The position numbers were made by a program, and so were the translations under genes. From Pseudomonadota bacterium (GTDB lineage: Bacteria > Pseudomonadota > Alphaproteobacteria > Rhizobiales > Xanthobacteraceae): a DNA stretch of 64,000 nucleotides. This document shows, one piece after another, positions 16,441 to 24,425 of the stretch; the first letter of the stretch is position 1; the number at the start of each line of letters is the position of its first letter. The notes beneath the pieces were generated by a model, which saw only the letters and a program-made list of their open reading frames with translations, did not search any database and was not told where the DNA came from. Location of the stretch: positions 99,989 to 163,988 of the forward strand of contig JAEXYA010000051.1 in NCBI GenBank assembly GCA_023451825.1, read 5' to 3'.

Positions 16441-17800
16441 GATATTGCGCCGCCGGATGGCTTGTCGGCAGCAACGGCCCGCTATCCGCGAATAATTTTT
16501 CGCGCAACGTACCTTCACGATAGGCGGTCTTGTAGCGTCCGCGCGATTGCAACTCGGGCACCACGAGATCGACGAAGGCTGCGAGCGATTCCGGCACCAC
16601 CAGGCGCACGAGATTGAAGCCGTCGATATCGGTCTTGTCAGCCCAATCGGCGAGCTCGTCCGCAACATCCTGGGGCGAGCCCACCACGAACGGCGCCCTT
16701 GCGCCTGCAGGGCTGAGCGATGCCAGGTCGCCGACCTTCATCGGCACGTCGCTGCGTCTGGTGAGATTCTCCACCATGGATTGGATCGCGTTGCTCTCGA
16801 CATATTGCAGCGCCTGATCCGGCTGGATTTTCGAGAAGTCGATCCCGGTCCAGCCAGACAGCAGCGCGAGTTGTCCGCTCTGGCTGACATATGACGCGTA
16901 TTCGGCGTGGAGATCCTTTGCTTCGCCGCGTGTCGGCGCAACGATGATGTTCAGGCCGGCGAACAGCTTGATGTCATGGGGCGAACGGCCGAACTCCTTG
17001 GTCGCCGTGCGGATCGCCTTCACGGTCTCGGCCAGCATTGGTTTGGTCTGGCCGTTGAGAAAAATGGCCTCGGCGTGTTTGGCGGCGAAACTGCGCCCGC
17101 GCTTCGAGGCACCGGCCTGGTAGAGCAGCGGCGTTCGTTGCGGCGATGGCTCGGAGAGGTGGATGCCATCCACCCGATAGTGAGGTCCGTGGTGATGGAT
17201 CGCATGCACCTTGGCGGGATCGGAGAAGATGCCTTTGGCGCGATCGCGGCGCACGGCGTCCTGCGCCCAACTACCCTCCCATAATTTGTAGGTCGCAGCC
17301 AGGAAATCATCGGCGACATCGTAGCGATCGTCATGAGCGCGGCCGGCGTCGAAGCCCATGCCACGCGCGCCGCTGTCGAGGTAACCGGTGACGATGTTCC
17401 AGCCGATGCGTCCTTGCGTCAGATGGTCGAGCGTCGAAAAACGGCGGGCGAAATGATAGGGATGATCGAGCGTCAGATTGGCGGTGATGCCGAAGCCGAG
17501 ATGCTTGGTCACAAGCGCCATCGCCGAGACGAACAAGGTCGGATCGGCGTTGGGTATCTGCACGCCATGCTTGATTGCCGTATCCGCGCTGTCGCCGAAC
17601 ACGTCATAGACGCCGAAAACATCCGCGAGGAAGATGCCGTCGAGCAGGCCGCGTTCCGCCGTCTTGGCGAAGTCGGTCCAGTAGCCGAGCGTGTTGTAAT
17701 CAATCGACGCATCGCGCGGATGCGACCACAGGCCTGCCCAATTGTGGCTCGGCGCGGTTATGTTGAAGGCGTTGAAGCGGAGTTTCTTGATGTCGGTCAT
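16427..17800 (-). CDS. FMN-dependent monooxygenase, NtaA/SnaA/DszA (bacterial luciferase-like) family
   Basis: A 457-residue LLM-class flavin monooxygenase starting at ATG 17800 (MTDIKKLRFNAFNITAPSHN). The family core is clear: WAGLWSHPRDASIDY, TLDHLTQGRIGWNIVTGYLDS and LYQAGASKRGRSFAAKHAEA. Such enzymes use FMNH2 from a separate reductase to oxygenate N- or S-compounds (nitrilotriacetate, sulfones, alkyl sulfides). No flavin reductase is adjacent. Its convergent position beside a Liv transporter and an AhpD-like gene suggests that the transported compound is its substrate, but no operator or experiment supports this. Confidence 0.88.
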   Translation of the reverse strand: MTDIKKLRFNAFNITAPSHNWAGLWSHPRDASIDYNTLGYWTDFAKTAERGLLDGIFLADVFGVYDVFGDSADTAIKHGVQIPNADPTLFVSAMALVTKHLGFGITANLTLDHPYHFARRFSTLDHLTQGRIGWNIVTGYLDSGARGMGFDAGRAHDDRYDVADDFLAATYKLWEGSWAQDAVRRDRAKGIFSDPAKVHAIHHHGPHYRVDGIHLSEPSPQRTPLLYQAGASKRGRSFAAKHAEAIFLNGQTKPMLAETVKAIRTATKEFGRSPHDIKLFAGLNIIVAPTRGEAKDLHAEYASYVSQSGQLALLSGWTGIDFSKIQPDQALQYVESNAIQSMVENLTRRSDVPMKVGDLASLSPAGARAPFVVGSPQDVADELADWADKTDIDGFNLVRLVVPESLAAFVDLVVPELQSRGRYKTAYREGTLREKLFADSGPLLPTSHPAAQYRQPA

Positions 17801-18375
17801 GTATCCAAAGTCTTGTCGATTGGCGTGGTCGGCGGCCTGATTCCGATAGCTAGCGCCAATCCCGCTGCGCCGAGCAGCTTTGCAAGGCATTGCTGGTCGA
17901 TCACTTGAACATCTGCTTACGCGAAACGAGGCGTGTCAGGAGTTATTACAGCCCCAGCCGGTGAATTTGGGGAATTCCAAAAGAATCGCAGTGTCGGTGC
18001 GATTGGACTGCACGACTGGGCGTTCTGGATAAAAAATTTCACATCAGGCGTGCAAGCTCGTCGATCTTCCGCAAGCAAGTTGGCAGTTCGTGGTCAATTG
18101 GACGTGGCCATGCGCAAGGGGGGACGAGGCTGCTGTCGATCCGTGGCCAGTTCCGTAAGAGCTCATTCCTTGGTCGACGCTCCGAGCACATCCGCTTGCC
18201 CGATTGGCGCTCGGTCTCAACGCCTATGAACCATTAACCTCCCGTTAACCACGTCGGCCCAGCCTCCAGGTCATGCGGTGGCACCGGAGCCTTCCTGGCC
18301 GGTATCCGATAGAGAGGTCGCTCGGCGGACACCGGGCGACCTCTTGCCAATTTTGACGCCTTGATCATGCAAAAG
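17801..18375. other. Gene-poor gap with one strong hairpin
   Basis: About 570 bp without a convincing CDS; open frames here have unlike codon use. It holds the monooxygenase promoter region. A hairpin at 18313-18344 (AGAGGTCGCTCGG / CCGGGCGACCTCT, one G-T mismatch) is followed on the plus strand by TTGCCAATTTT. It could end an unannotated small RNA transcribed from near 18225. Confidence 0.45.
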
Positions 18376-18404
18376 AAAAGCCCGCTGGATGATCCAGGCG
18401 GGCT
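18376..18404 (-). terminator. Rho-independent terminator of the small membrane-protein gene
   Basis: Read on the minus strand, GCCCGCCTGGAT / ATCCAGCGGGC forms a stem with one bulge and is followed by TTTTCTTTT. It lies about 30 bp after the stop codon of the small gene at 18436-18564, the expected spacing. Confidence 0.8.
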
Positions 18405-18435
18405 TTCGAAAGTCGTGATCAGATCGCGCAGTGTG

Positions 18436-18564
18436 CTAGTGGCGAAATCCGAGATACAGGCCGATCATCGTGACTGCTGATACCAGCACGAAGCCAAACA
18501 GGCTCCAGCCGATGATGGTCGCCTCATCGATGCCCTTACGCGCGGTCTTTCCTTGAACGGTCAA
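18436..18564 (-). CDS. 42-residue single-pass membrane protein, hypothetical
   Basis: A short gene. TTG 18564 is preceded by GGGAGAGACGA, a good ribosome-binding site. The protein has a charged N-terminus (TVQGKTARKGIDEA) and one hydrophobic helix (WSLFGFVLVSAVTMIGLYLG) before FRH. It is closed by its own terminator. No homologue is recognised. Small membrane proteins of this kind often modulate transporters or stress responses, but no role is claimed. Confidence 0.65.
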   Translation of the reverse strand: MTVQGKTARKGIDEATIIGWSLFGFVLVSAVTMIGLYLGFRH

Positions 18565-18705
18565 TCGTCTCTCCCAATCTTTGTTCTTGCGCGGACCTCC
18601 AAGGGCGGCGCTTAAGCAAATCGTAACGATGGGAGGTTGCGTGTCTAGATATTATCGATGTTGCGTTGCGGTGTTTTTATGCCGCTCTGCAGCGTATCGG
18701 CCGGC

Positions 18706-19053
18706 TCAATCATTAAGCCGCTTGCGATAGGCGATCGGATCCATGTCGCGGATATCGACACTGAGGCTCTTGGTCTGCGGCAACAGCGCCGCTAAGGCTT
18801 CACGCAGCGACTCGCTCACCATGATCTTCTGGGCATGGGTTCGGCCTTCCAGCAGATAGACCGACACATGGCAGAACCCATCCTTCTCCCGCGCGACCAG
18901 ATAATCTGAAAACATTGTCGCGCGGACCTTGATGTCGGCGGCCTTCATCGCGCCGGTGTCGGCCGCAGCGTCGTGCACCGCTTCCATCAATTTATTCACG
19001 TCGAGCAGGCCGCCATGGCCGTCATTCGAATATTCGATCACGAGATGCGGCAT
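18706..19053 (-). CDS. 5-carboxymethyl-2-hydroxymuconate isomerase family tautomerase
   Basis: A 115-residue protein of the CHMI (HpaF/HpcD) branch of the tautomerase superfamily, close to the normal 125. It starts MPHLVIEYSNDG; Pro2 becomes the N-terminal catalytic base after Met removal. In homoprotocatechuate degradation the enzyme isomerises the ring-cleavage product. Here no ring-cleavage dioxygenase or other hpa gene is nearby, so it may act on another enol/keto intermediate. It is the last gene of the minus-strand arm with the IclR regulator and FAD reductase, 18 bp downstream of the regulator. Confidence 0.85.
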   Translation of the reverse strand: MPHLVIEYSNDGHGGLLDVNKLMEAVHDAAADTGAMKAADIKVRATMFSDYLVAREKDGFCHVSVYLLEGRTHAQKIMVSESLREALAALLPQTKSLSVDIRDMDPIAYRKRLND

Positions 19054-19071
19054 GGACGTCCCCCCGATTGG

Positions 19072-19857
19072 TCAGAGCAGCAGCGGCTTCACGGTCGCGG
19101 CAGCATCGCGCAGCAGCGGCAAGAAGCGGTCGATCATTTCGCCGGTGGATACGCGATCTACATGGGCGCCCATATTGATGGCGGCGACGATGGCATCATC
19201 ATAGCGCCGCACCGGCACAGAGATCGAGCGGAAACCAGGTTCGGCCTCGCGATCGACCAGCGAATATCCCTTTTCGCGATCGGTGATGATGGCGGCCTTG
19301 AGCAATTCCCGGTCGGTGACCGTGAACGGCGTCATCGCCGTCAGCGTCATTTGGTCGAGAACGCCCGTCAGTTCGTCGTTCGCATATTTGCCGAGCATCG
19401 CGCGGCCCACCGACGAGCAATATGCGGGCAGGCGATAGCCGAGATCGATGCCGGCGGAAAAGACGCGCGCCGGGCTCGCACGCGCGACGAAGATGACCTC
19501 GTTGTTGTGTAGGACGGCGAGTGATGAAATCTCCTGCGCGTCGCTGGAGATCCGATCGAGCACCGGCTGCAGGATTGTGACGATCTGGTTCGATGTCATA
19601 TAGGAGCCAGCCAGCGCCAGCACGTGCGGTGTCAGCGCGAACAGCTTGCCGTCGCTGACCACGTAGCCGCGATGCTCTAGCGTGAACAGAATGCGTCGCG
19701 CGGTGGCGCGGGGCAGGTCTGCGGCCTTGGCGACATCGCTCAGCGTCATCGGTCGCGACTGCGCCCCGAACAATTCGAACACGCGCAGCCCGCGATCGAG
19801 GCTCTCGATGAAGTCGGTATTGCCGCGTTCTTCGTCCGGACGCTTGATTTTTGGCAT
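19072..19857 (-). CDS. IclR-family transcriptional regulator (PcaR/PobR-like)
   Basis: A 261-residue regulator. An N-terminal winged helix-turn-helix (MTLSDVAKAADLPRATARRI near residues 37-56) is followed by the IclR effector domain with GYRLPAYCSSVGRAMLG and DREAEPGFRSISVPV. Regulators of this branch control catabolism of protocatechuate, 4-hydroxybenzoate and other aromatics. It is encoded 11 bp after the FAD reductase and next to a divergent control region containing GAACA/TGTTC palindromes, so it is the likely regulator of the 18.7-30.6 kb cluster. Confidence 0.92.
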   Translation of the reverse strand: MPKIKRPDEERGNTDFIESLDRGLRVFELFGAQSRPMTLSDVAKAADLPRATARRILFTLEHRGYVVSDGKLFALTPHVLALAGSYMTSNQIVTILQPVLDRISSDAQEISSLAVLHNNEVIFVARASPARVFSAGIDLGYRLPAYCSSVGRAMLGKYANDELTGVLDQMTLTAMTPFTVTDRELLKAAIITDREKGYSLVDREAEPGFRSISVPVRRYDDAIVAAINMGAHVDRVSTGEMIDRFLPLLRDAAATVKPLLL

Positions 19858-19868
19858 GCGGCGTCCGC

Positions 19869-21092
19869 CTATTTGCCTGCTTCGAATTTCTTCAGGTCGA
19901 AAGCGAGATCGGCAGCCTGCTCCGGCGTCGGCGACAGCGATGCGGTGATCAGGCGACGTGCGATCATCTGGTCGCCCGGCTTGTTGATGCTGTCCACCGC
20001 GGTAAGCTTCCCATCGCGATAGTAGAATACCGAGAATTTGCCCTCGGTCATGTCGCCGCGCACCACCGCGATATCTGTAGGCGCAGAGAGGCCGACGATC
20101 TGCAGCTTGGCGTCATACTGATCGGACCAGAAACGCGGGACGGCGTCGTAGGGCTCTGTTTTGCCGGCGATCATCGCGCCCGCAGCCTTGCCCTGGTCGG
20201 TGGCGTTCTGCACGGCTTCGAGGCGCACGCGCCGGCCGGCAAAGCTGTTGTGATGATTGCTGACGTCACCCGCGGCATAGATGTTCGGTGCATCCGTGCG
20301 GCCGTTTTCATCGACATCGATACCATTGGCACAGGAAATACCGGCCTGCGCCGCGAGTTCGTCATTGGCGATGCCGCCGATGCCGGCGACGATGAGATCG
20401 GCGCGGACGCGAAGGCCGCTCGACGTCACGACCTCGTTGACGGCGCCGGTGCCCTCGATCGCGATGACGGATTCGTTGAAGCGAATATCGACGCCGTGCG
20501 AGCGGTGGATATCGAGCAGGAATTGCGAGATCAGCGGCGACACCGCGCGTTCCAGCAGGCGGGACTGCGCCTCGATCAGCGTGACCTTCTTGCCGGTCTT
20601 GGCCGCGGTGGAGGCAACTTCCAGTCCGATAAAGCCGCCGCCGACGATGACGACATCATGCGCAGCTTCAAGGCGTGGCTTTAGCGTCACTGCGTCGTCG
20701 AGCGTGCGCAGATAGACGATGCCGTCGCGCTCGGCGCCAGGGATGGTGAGTCGGCGGGCGCGCGATCCGGTCGCGATGACGAGGGAATCGAACGGCAGGC
20801 TGTCGCCGCCTTCAAGCGTGATGCGGCTTGCGGCACGATCGAGTCCGACGGCGCGATGGCCGAGCACCATCTCGATGCCCTGACCCTTGAAATAGTCGTC
20901 GCCGCGCAGGAAAAGGCTATTGTGGGCGAAGTCGCTGGACAAGAAAGCCTTGGACAGCGGCGGGCGCTGGTAGGGCAGGTGGATTTCGTCCGCAACGATG
21001 CGGATCGGCTCCTGATAGCCTTTTTCGCGCGCGCTGATGCCGGCCTGGACGCCTGCATAAGAGGCGCCGACAATGACGAGACCGTTGCTCAT
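19869..21092 (-). CDS. FAD-dependent NAD(P)H oxidoreductase, ferredoxin-reductase type
   Basis: A 407-residue two-dinucleotide-fold flavoprotein related to rhodocoxin, putidaredoxin and BphA4 reductases. FAD motif near the N-terminus (VIVGASYAGVQAGISAREKG), ATG motif VIATGSRARR, NAD motif VVIVGGGFIGLEVASTAAK and FAD motif NIYAAGDVSNH are all present. It normally moves electrons from NADH to a [2Fe-2S] ferredoxin. No ferredoxin gene lies in the cluster, so the acceptor may be the Rieske oxygenase directly or a ferredoxin encoded elsewhere. It is divergent from the oxygenase. Confidence 0.9.
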   Translation of the reverse strand: MSNGLVIVGASYAGVQAGISAREKGYQEPIRIVADEIHLPYQRPPLSKAFLSSDFAHNSLFLRGDDYFKGQGIEMVLGHRAVGLDRAASRITLEGGDSLPFDSLVIATGSRARRLTIPGAERDGIVYLRTLDDAVTLKPRLEAAHDVVIVGGGFIGLEVASTAAKTGKKVTLIEAQSRLLERAVSPLISQFLLDIHRSHGVDIRFNESVIAIEGTGAVNEVVTSSGLRVRADLIVAGIGGIANDELAAQAGISCANGIDVDENGRTDAPNIYAAGDVSNHHNSFAGRRVRLEAVQNATDQGKAAGAMIAGKTEPYDAVPRFWSDQYDAKLQIVGLSAPTDIAVVRGDMTEGKFSVFYYRDGKLTAVDSINKPGDQMIARRLITASLSPTPEQAADLAFDLKKFEAGK

Positions 21093-21396
21093 ATGCGCGC
21101 TCCCGCAGTCAGATCAGGTCGCAATTTCAAAGCTTTCGACATTATCAGCTCCTCGTCTTTGTCCGCATATTGAACAACTGTTCGCCACTCGCAAGCCGAT
21201 CTGTTGAGCGTTGATTGCTGCAGCTGCTCAGTAACAAAGCAGATAATGCTGCAAAATTCCGCTTGATTAGAATTAGTCCAACGCTAAAATTCGTACATAA
21301 GTTCAATAGACGAACAGAAGCTGTTCAAAGCTGACATTGCTCACGGGGCTGAACCGCTTCGGTCAGGTCGAGCAAATTGAGGAAAGGTCTAACGCC
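21093..21396. promoter_or_regulatory. Divergent control region with candidate IclR operators
   Basis: This 304-bp AT-richer gap separates the FAD reductase (minus) from the Rieske oxygenase (plus). Perfect palindromes are GAACA-AC-TGTTC at 21172-21183 and GAACAG-AAG-CTGTTC at 21312-21326; GTTCAATAGACGAAC at 21301-21315 overlaps the latter. One sits beside each divergent gene, as expected for operators of the adjacent IclR protein. The -35/-10 elements were not confidently placed. GAGGAAAGG at about 21380 is the ribosome-binding site of the oxygenase. Confidence 0.6.
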
Positions 21397-22764
21397 ATGA
21401 TGAGCCAAGAGCAGAACGACCTGATCACCCGCATCGGACCCAAGGCGCCTGCGGGCAAGCTGATGCGCCAATACTGGCAGCCGGTCGCGCTCACCGTCGA
21501 GCTCGAAGGCGAGCGCCCGATCCGCCCAGTGCGTCTCCTCGGCGAAGATTTCGTCATCTTTCGCGACGAGCAGGGCCGTTATGGTCTGCTTGATCGCGAT
21601 TGCCCGCATCGCGGCGCCGATCTGGCTTTCGGGCGCCTCGAAGGCGGCGGCGTGCGTTGCGCCTTCCATGGCTGGCTGTTCGACGTCGAAGGCAAGTGCC
21701 TGGAGACCCCGGCTGAGCCGAAGAACTCGCGCCTGTGCCAGGGCATCAAGCAGCGCGCTTATCCTGTCGTCGAGAAGGGCGGCATTCTGTGGACCTATCT
21801 CGGTGAAGGCGAGCCGCCGGCCTTCCCGGAAATCGACTGCTTTGCCGCGCCGGAGCAATACACCTTCGCCTTCAAGGGTCTGTTCGAATGCAACTGGTTG
21901 CAGGCGCTGGAGGTCGGCATTGATCCTGCCCATGCCTCGTTCCTGCATCGCTTCTTCGAGGACGAGGACGTCAAGGCGTCCTATGGCAAGCAATTCCGCG
22001 GCGCCTCTGCCGGCACGGAAGTGCCGATGACAAAGATTTTGCGCGAATATGATCGCCCGATCATCAATGTGGAATCCACCGAATATGGCCTGCGGCTGAT
22101 TGCGCTGCGCGAGCTGGATGAGGAGCGCACCCATGTGCGCGTCACCAACCAGCTCTTCCCGCACGGCTTCGTCATTCCCATGAGCGCGGAAATGACCATC
22201 ACCCAGTGGCATGTGCCGGTGGATGATGAGAACTGCTACTGGTATGCGATCTTCACCAGCTACACCAAGCCAGTAGACAAGAAGAAGATGACCGACCAGC
22301 GGCTCGAGCTCTATGAGCTGCCGAACTACACGTCGCGCAAGAACAAACGCAATGATTACGGTTTCGATCCGCACGAGCAGAAGCACGAGACCTATACGGG
22401 CATGGGCGCCGACATCAATGTCCATGACCAGTGGGCAGTGGAATCCATGGGCGCGATCCAGGACCGCACCCGCGAACATCTCGGCCAGAGCGACAAGGCG
22501 ATCATCGCCTATCGCAAGCTGCTCCGCGCCGAGATCGAGAAGGTCGCCGGCGGCCAGAAGCCGATGCTGTTTCTCGATGAAGCGAGCGCGCGCAGCATTC
22601 AGGGGCCCGGAACCATGGATGGCATCGGGCCGAGCAAGGGCTGGGAAACCTACTGGATGGAAGTCGATGTCGCCCGCCGCCGCGGCGCGCCCTGGATGGC
22701 GCCGGTGCCGGCCGATCAGACCGAGCCGGGCTCCAACGTCGTTCATCTGCCGGCGGCAGAGTAA
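21397..22764 (+). CDS. Rieske non-haem iron oxygenase, alpha subunit (phthalate-dioxygenase-like)
   Basis: A 455-residue ring-hydroxylating oxygenase. The Rieske [2Fe-2S] ligands are C69-X-H71 (CPHRGADL) and C88-X2-H91 (CAFHGW). The mononuclear iron site is DPAHASFLH (Asp176, His179, His184). It has the long single-subunit form of the phthalate 4,5-dioxygenase/O-demethylase group, which needs no beta subunit. ATG 21397 follows GAGGAAAGG; a second ATG follows directly. It would hydroxylate or dealkylate an aromatic substrate using electrons from the divergent FAD reductase. The downstream glutamine-synthetase-like gene hints at a nitrogen-containing substrate. Confidence 0.92.
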   Translation: MMSQEQNDLITRIGPKAPAGKLMRQYWQPVALTVELEGERPIRPVRLLGEDFVIFRDEQGRYGLLDRDCPHRGADLAFGRLEGGGVRCAFHGWLFDVEGKCLETPAEPKNSRLCQGIKQRAYPVVEKGGILWTYLGEGEPPAFPEIDCFAAPEQYTFAFKGLFECNWLQALEVGIDPAHASFLHRFFEDEDVKASYGKQFRGASAGTEVPMTKILREYDRPIINVESTEYGLRLIALRELDEERTHVRVTNQLFPHGFVIPMSAEMTITQWHVPVDDENCYWYAIFTSYTKPVDKKKMTDQRLELYELPNYTSRKNKRNDYGFDPHEQKHETYTGMGADINVHDQWAVESMGAIQDRTREHLGQSDKAIIAYRKLLRAEIEKVAGGQKPMLFLDEASARSIQGPGTMDGIGPSKGWETYWMEVDVARRRGAPWMAPVPADQTEPGSNVVHLPAAE

Positions 22765-22775
22765 GTTTCCAGGCC

Positions 22776-22856
22776 GTAGGGTGGGCAAAGCAAAGCGTGC
22801 CCACCTTGACCAGCCGTGCACGGGGTGGTGGGCACGCTGCGCTTTGCCCACCCTAC
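22776..22856. repeat. Palindromic intergenic repeat, family A (within operon)
   Basis: Near-copy of 2461-2539: arms GTAGGGTGGGCAAAGC / GCTTTGCCCACCCTAC with inner GCGTGCCCACC / GGTGGGCACGC. It lies between the Rieske oxygenase and the glutamine-synthetase-like gene, which are on the same strand, so it could uncouple their expression. Confidence 0.9.
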
Positions 22857-22883
22857 AGACTGAGCTTTTGCGGGGAGAGTGCG

Positions 22884-24320
22884 TTGAGTTTCGTTGAACG
22901 TCACGGACTGTGGTCCGCGGAGCAGAAGGAAGCAGCGAAGCGGCTGCGCGCCACTGTCGAGGAACAGAAGCTGGAAGTGATCCGGCTGTCGTTTCCCGAT
23001 CAGCATGGCATCCTGCGCGGCAAGACGCTGATTGCGAGCGAGGCATTGCGTTGCCTCGAAAGCGGCTGCTCCATCACCACGACGATGTTTGCCAAGGACA
23101 CCTCGCACAAGACGGTGTTTCCAGTGTTCACCGCCGGTGGCGGCTTCGGCATCCCGGAGATGCAAGGCGCTGCTGACGTCCTGATGATTCCGGATCCTTC
23201 CACCTTCCGCGTGCTGCCATGGGCGCCGGAAACGGGCTGGATTCTGTGCGACGTGCATTTCGCCGATGGCCGTCCGGTGCCGTTCGCGACCCGCAACCTG
23301 TTCAAGAAGGTGCTCGGCGATCTCGAAACCCGCGGTTACGATTTCATCGCCGGACTCGAAGTCGAGTTTCACATCTTCCGCGTCGAGAACGAGCATATGA
23401 AGCCGGAGGATGCCGGCCAGCCCGGCAATCCGCCGCAGGTGAGCCTGCTCTCGCATGGCTACAATTATCTCACCGAGCAGCGCTACGATCAGATGGAGCC
23501 GGTGCTGGAGATCATCCGGCGCGATGTGCTGGCGCTGAACCTGCCGCTGCGTTCGGTCGAAGTCGAATACGGACCGAGCCAGTGTGAATTCACCTTCCAG
23601 CCGACGGTGGGTCTGACGCCGGCAGATAGCATGGTTCTGTTTCGCAGCGCTGTGAAACAGATTGCGCATCGCCACGGCTATCACGCCACGTTCATGTGCC
23701 GGCCAAAGATTCCGAATGTGGTGTCATCGGGCTGGCATTTGCATCAGTCCATCATGTCGCGCGCTACGGGCGCCAATGCATTCATGCCGACCGAAGGCAC
23801 GCAGGCGCTATCGCCATTCGGGCAGGGCTATCTCGCAGGTCTGCTCGCGCATGCGCGCGCGGCGACGGTGTTCACCACGCCGACCATTAATGGCTACAAG
23901 CGCTATCGCTCCTATTCGCTGGCGCCGGATCGCGCGATCTGGGGACGCGACAATCGCGGCGCCATGCTGCGCGTGTTGGGCGGGTTGAACGATTCCGCCA
24001 CGCGGATCGAAAATCGCGTCGGCGAGCCCGCGGCAAATCCGTATCTTTACATGTCGTCGCAGATCCTCTCGGGACTTGATGGTGTCGATCGCAAGCTCGA
24101 TCCCGGCCCGTCCGCAGATACGCCATATGAAACAAATGCCGATCTGCTGCCAAAATCGCTGCGCGAGGCGACTTTTGCGCTGAAGGAGGATCCGTTCTTC
24201 CGCGAGAAGATGGGTGCGACCATGGTCGACTATTACACCCACATCAAGAATGCTGAGATCGACCGTTTCCAGGCGGAAGTCTCCGACTGGGAGCAGCGCG
24301 AATATTTCGAAATGTTCTGA
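22884..24320 (+). CDS. Glutamine-synthetase-family ligase (gamma-glutamylamide synthetase-like)
   Basis: A 478-residue GS-fold enzyme; TTG 22884 is preceded by GGGGAGA. The N-terminal beta-grasp part contains IRLSFPDQHGILRGKTL. The catalytic part has GLEVEFHIF, EVEYGPSQCEFTFQP, SGWHLHQSIM (GS has SGMHVHQS) and NRVGEPAANPYLYMSSQI. Divergent residues and the single-operon setting argue against housekeeping GlnA. Related enzymes (PuuA, IpuC, and aniline-pathway AtdA1/TdnQ) ligate glutamate to amines so that an oxygenase can act on the product. Acting with the Rieske enzyme is therefore plausible. The amine is unknown. Confidence 0.87.
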   Translation: MSFVERHGLWSAEQKEAAKRLRATVEEQKLEVIRLSFPDQHGILRGKTLIASEALRCLESGCSITTTMFAKDTSHKTVFPVFTAGGGFGIPEMQGAADVLMIPDPSTFRVLPWAPETGWILCDVHFADGRPVPFATRNLFKKVLGDLETRGYDFIAGLEVEFHIFRVENEHMKPEDAGQPGNPPQVSLLSHGYNYLTEQRYDQMEPVLEIIRRDVLALNLPLRSVEVEYGPSQCEFTFQPTVGLTPADSMVLFRSAVKQIAHRHGYHATFMCRPKIPNVVSSGWHLHQSIMSRATGANAFMPTEGTQALSPFGQGYLAGLLAHARAATVFTTPTINGYKRYRSYSLAPDRAIWGRDNRGAMLRVLGGLNDSATRIENRVGEPAANPYLYMSSQILSGLDGVDRKLDPGPSADTPYETNADLLPKSLREATFALKEDPFFREKMGATMVDYYTHIKNAEIDRFQAEVSDWEQREYFEMF

Positions 24321-24425
24321 AGCGCGACGATGGCGCGCACCTGTCGTCGTTGCAGTGATAACCGGCACGTTTATTGAATACGAAACCGTGACATCAAAGT
24401 TTCGGTCACAAGGGGGACAACCAGA

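Noticed and set aside
21325..23046. 573-codon minus-strand frame across the Rieske and GS-like genes
   Set aside because: A frame shadow caused by GC-rich codon bias; the plus-strand Rieske ligands and GS motifs are decisive.
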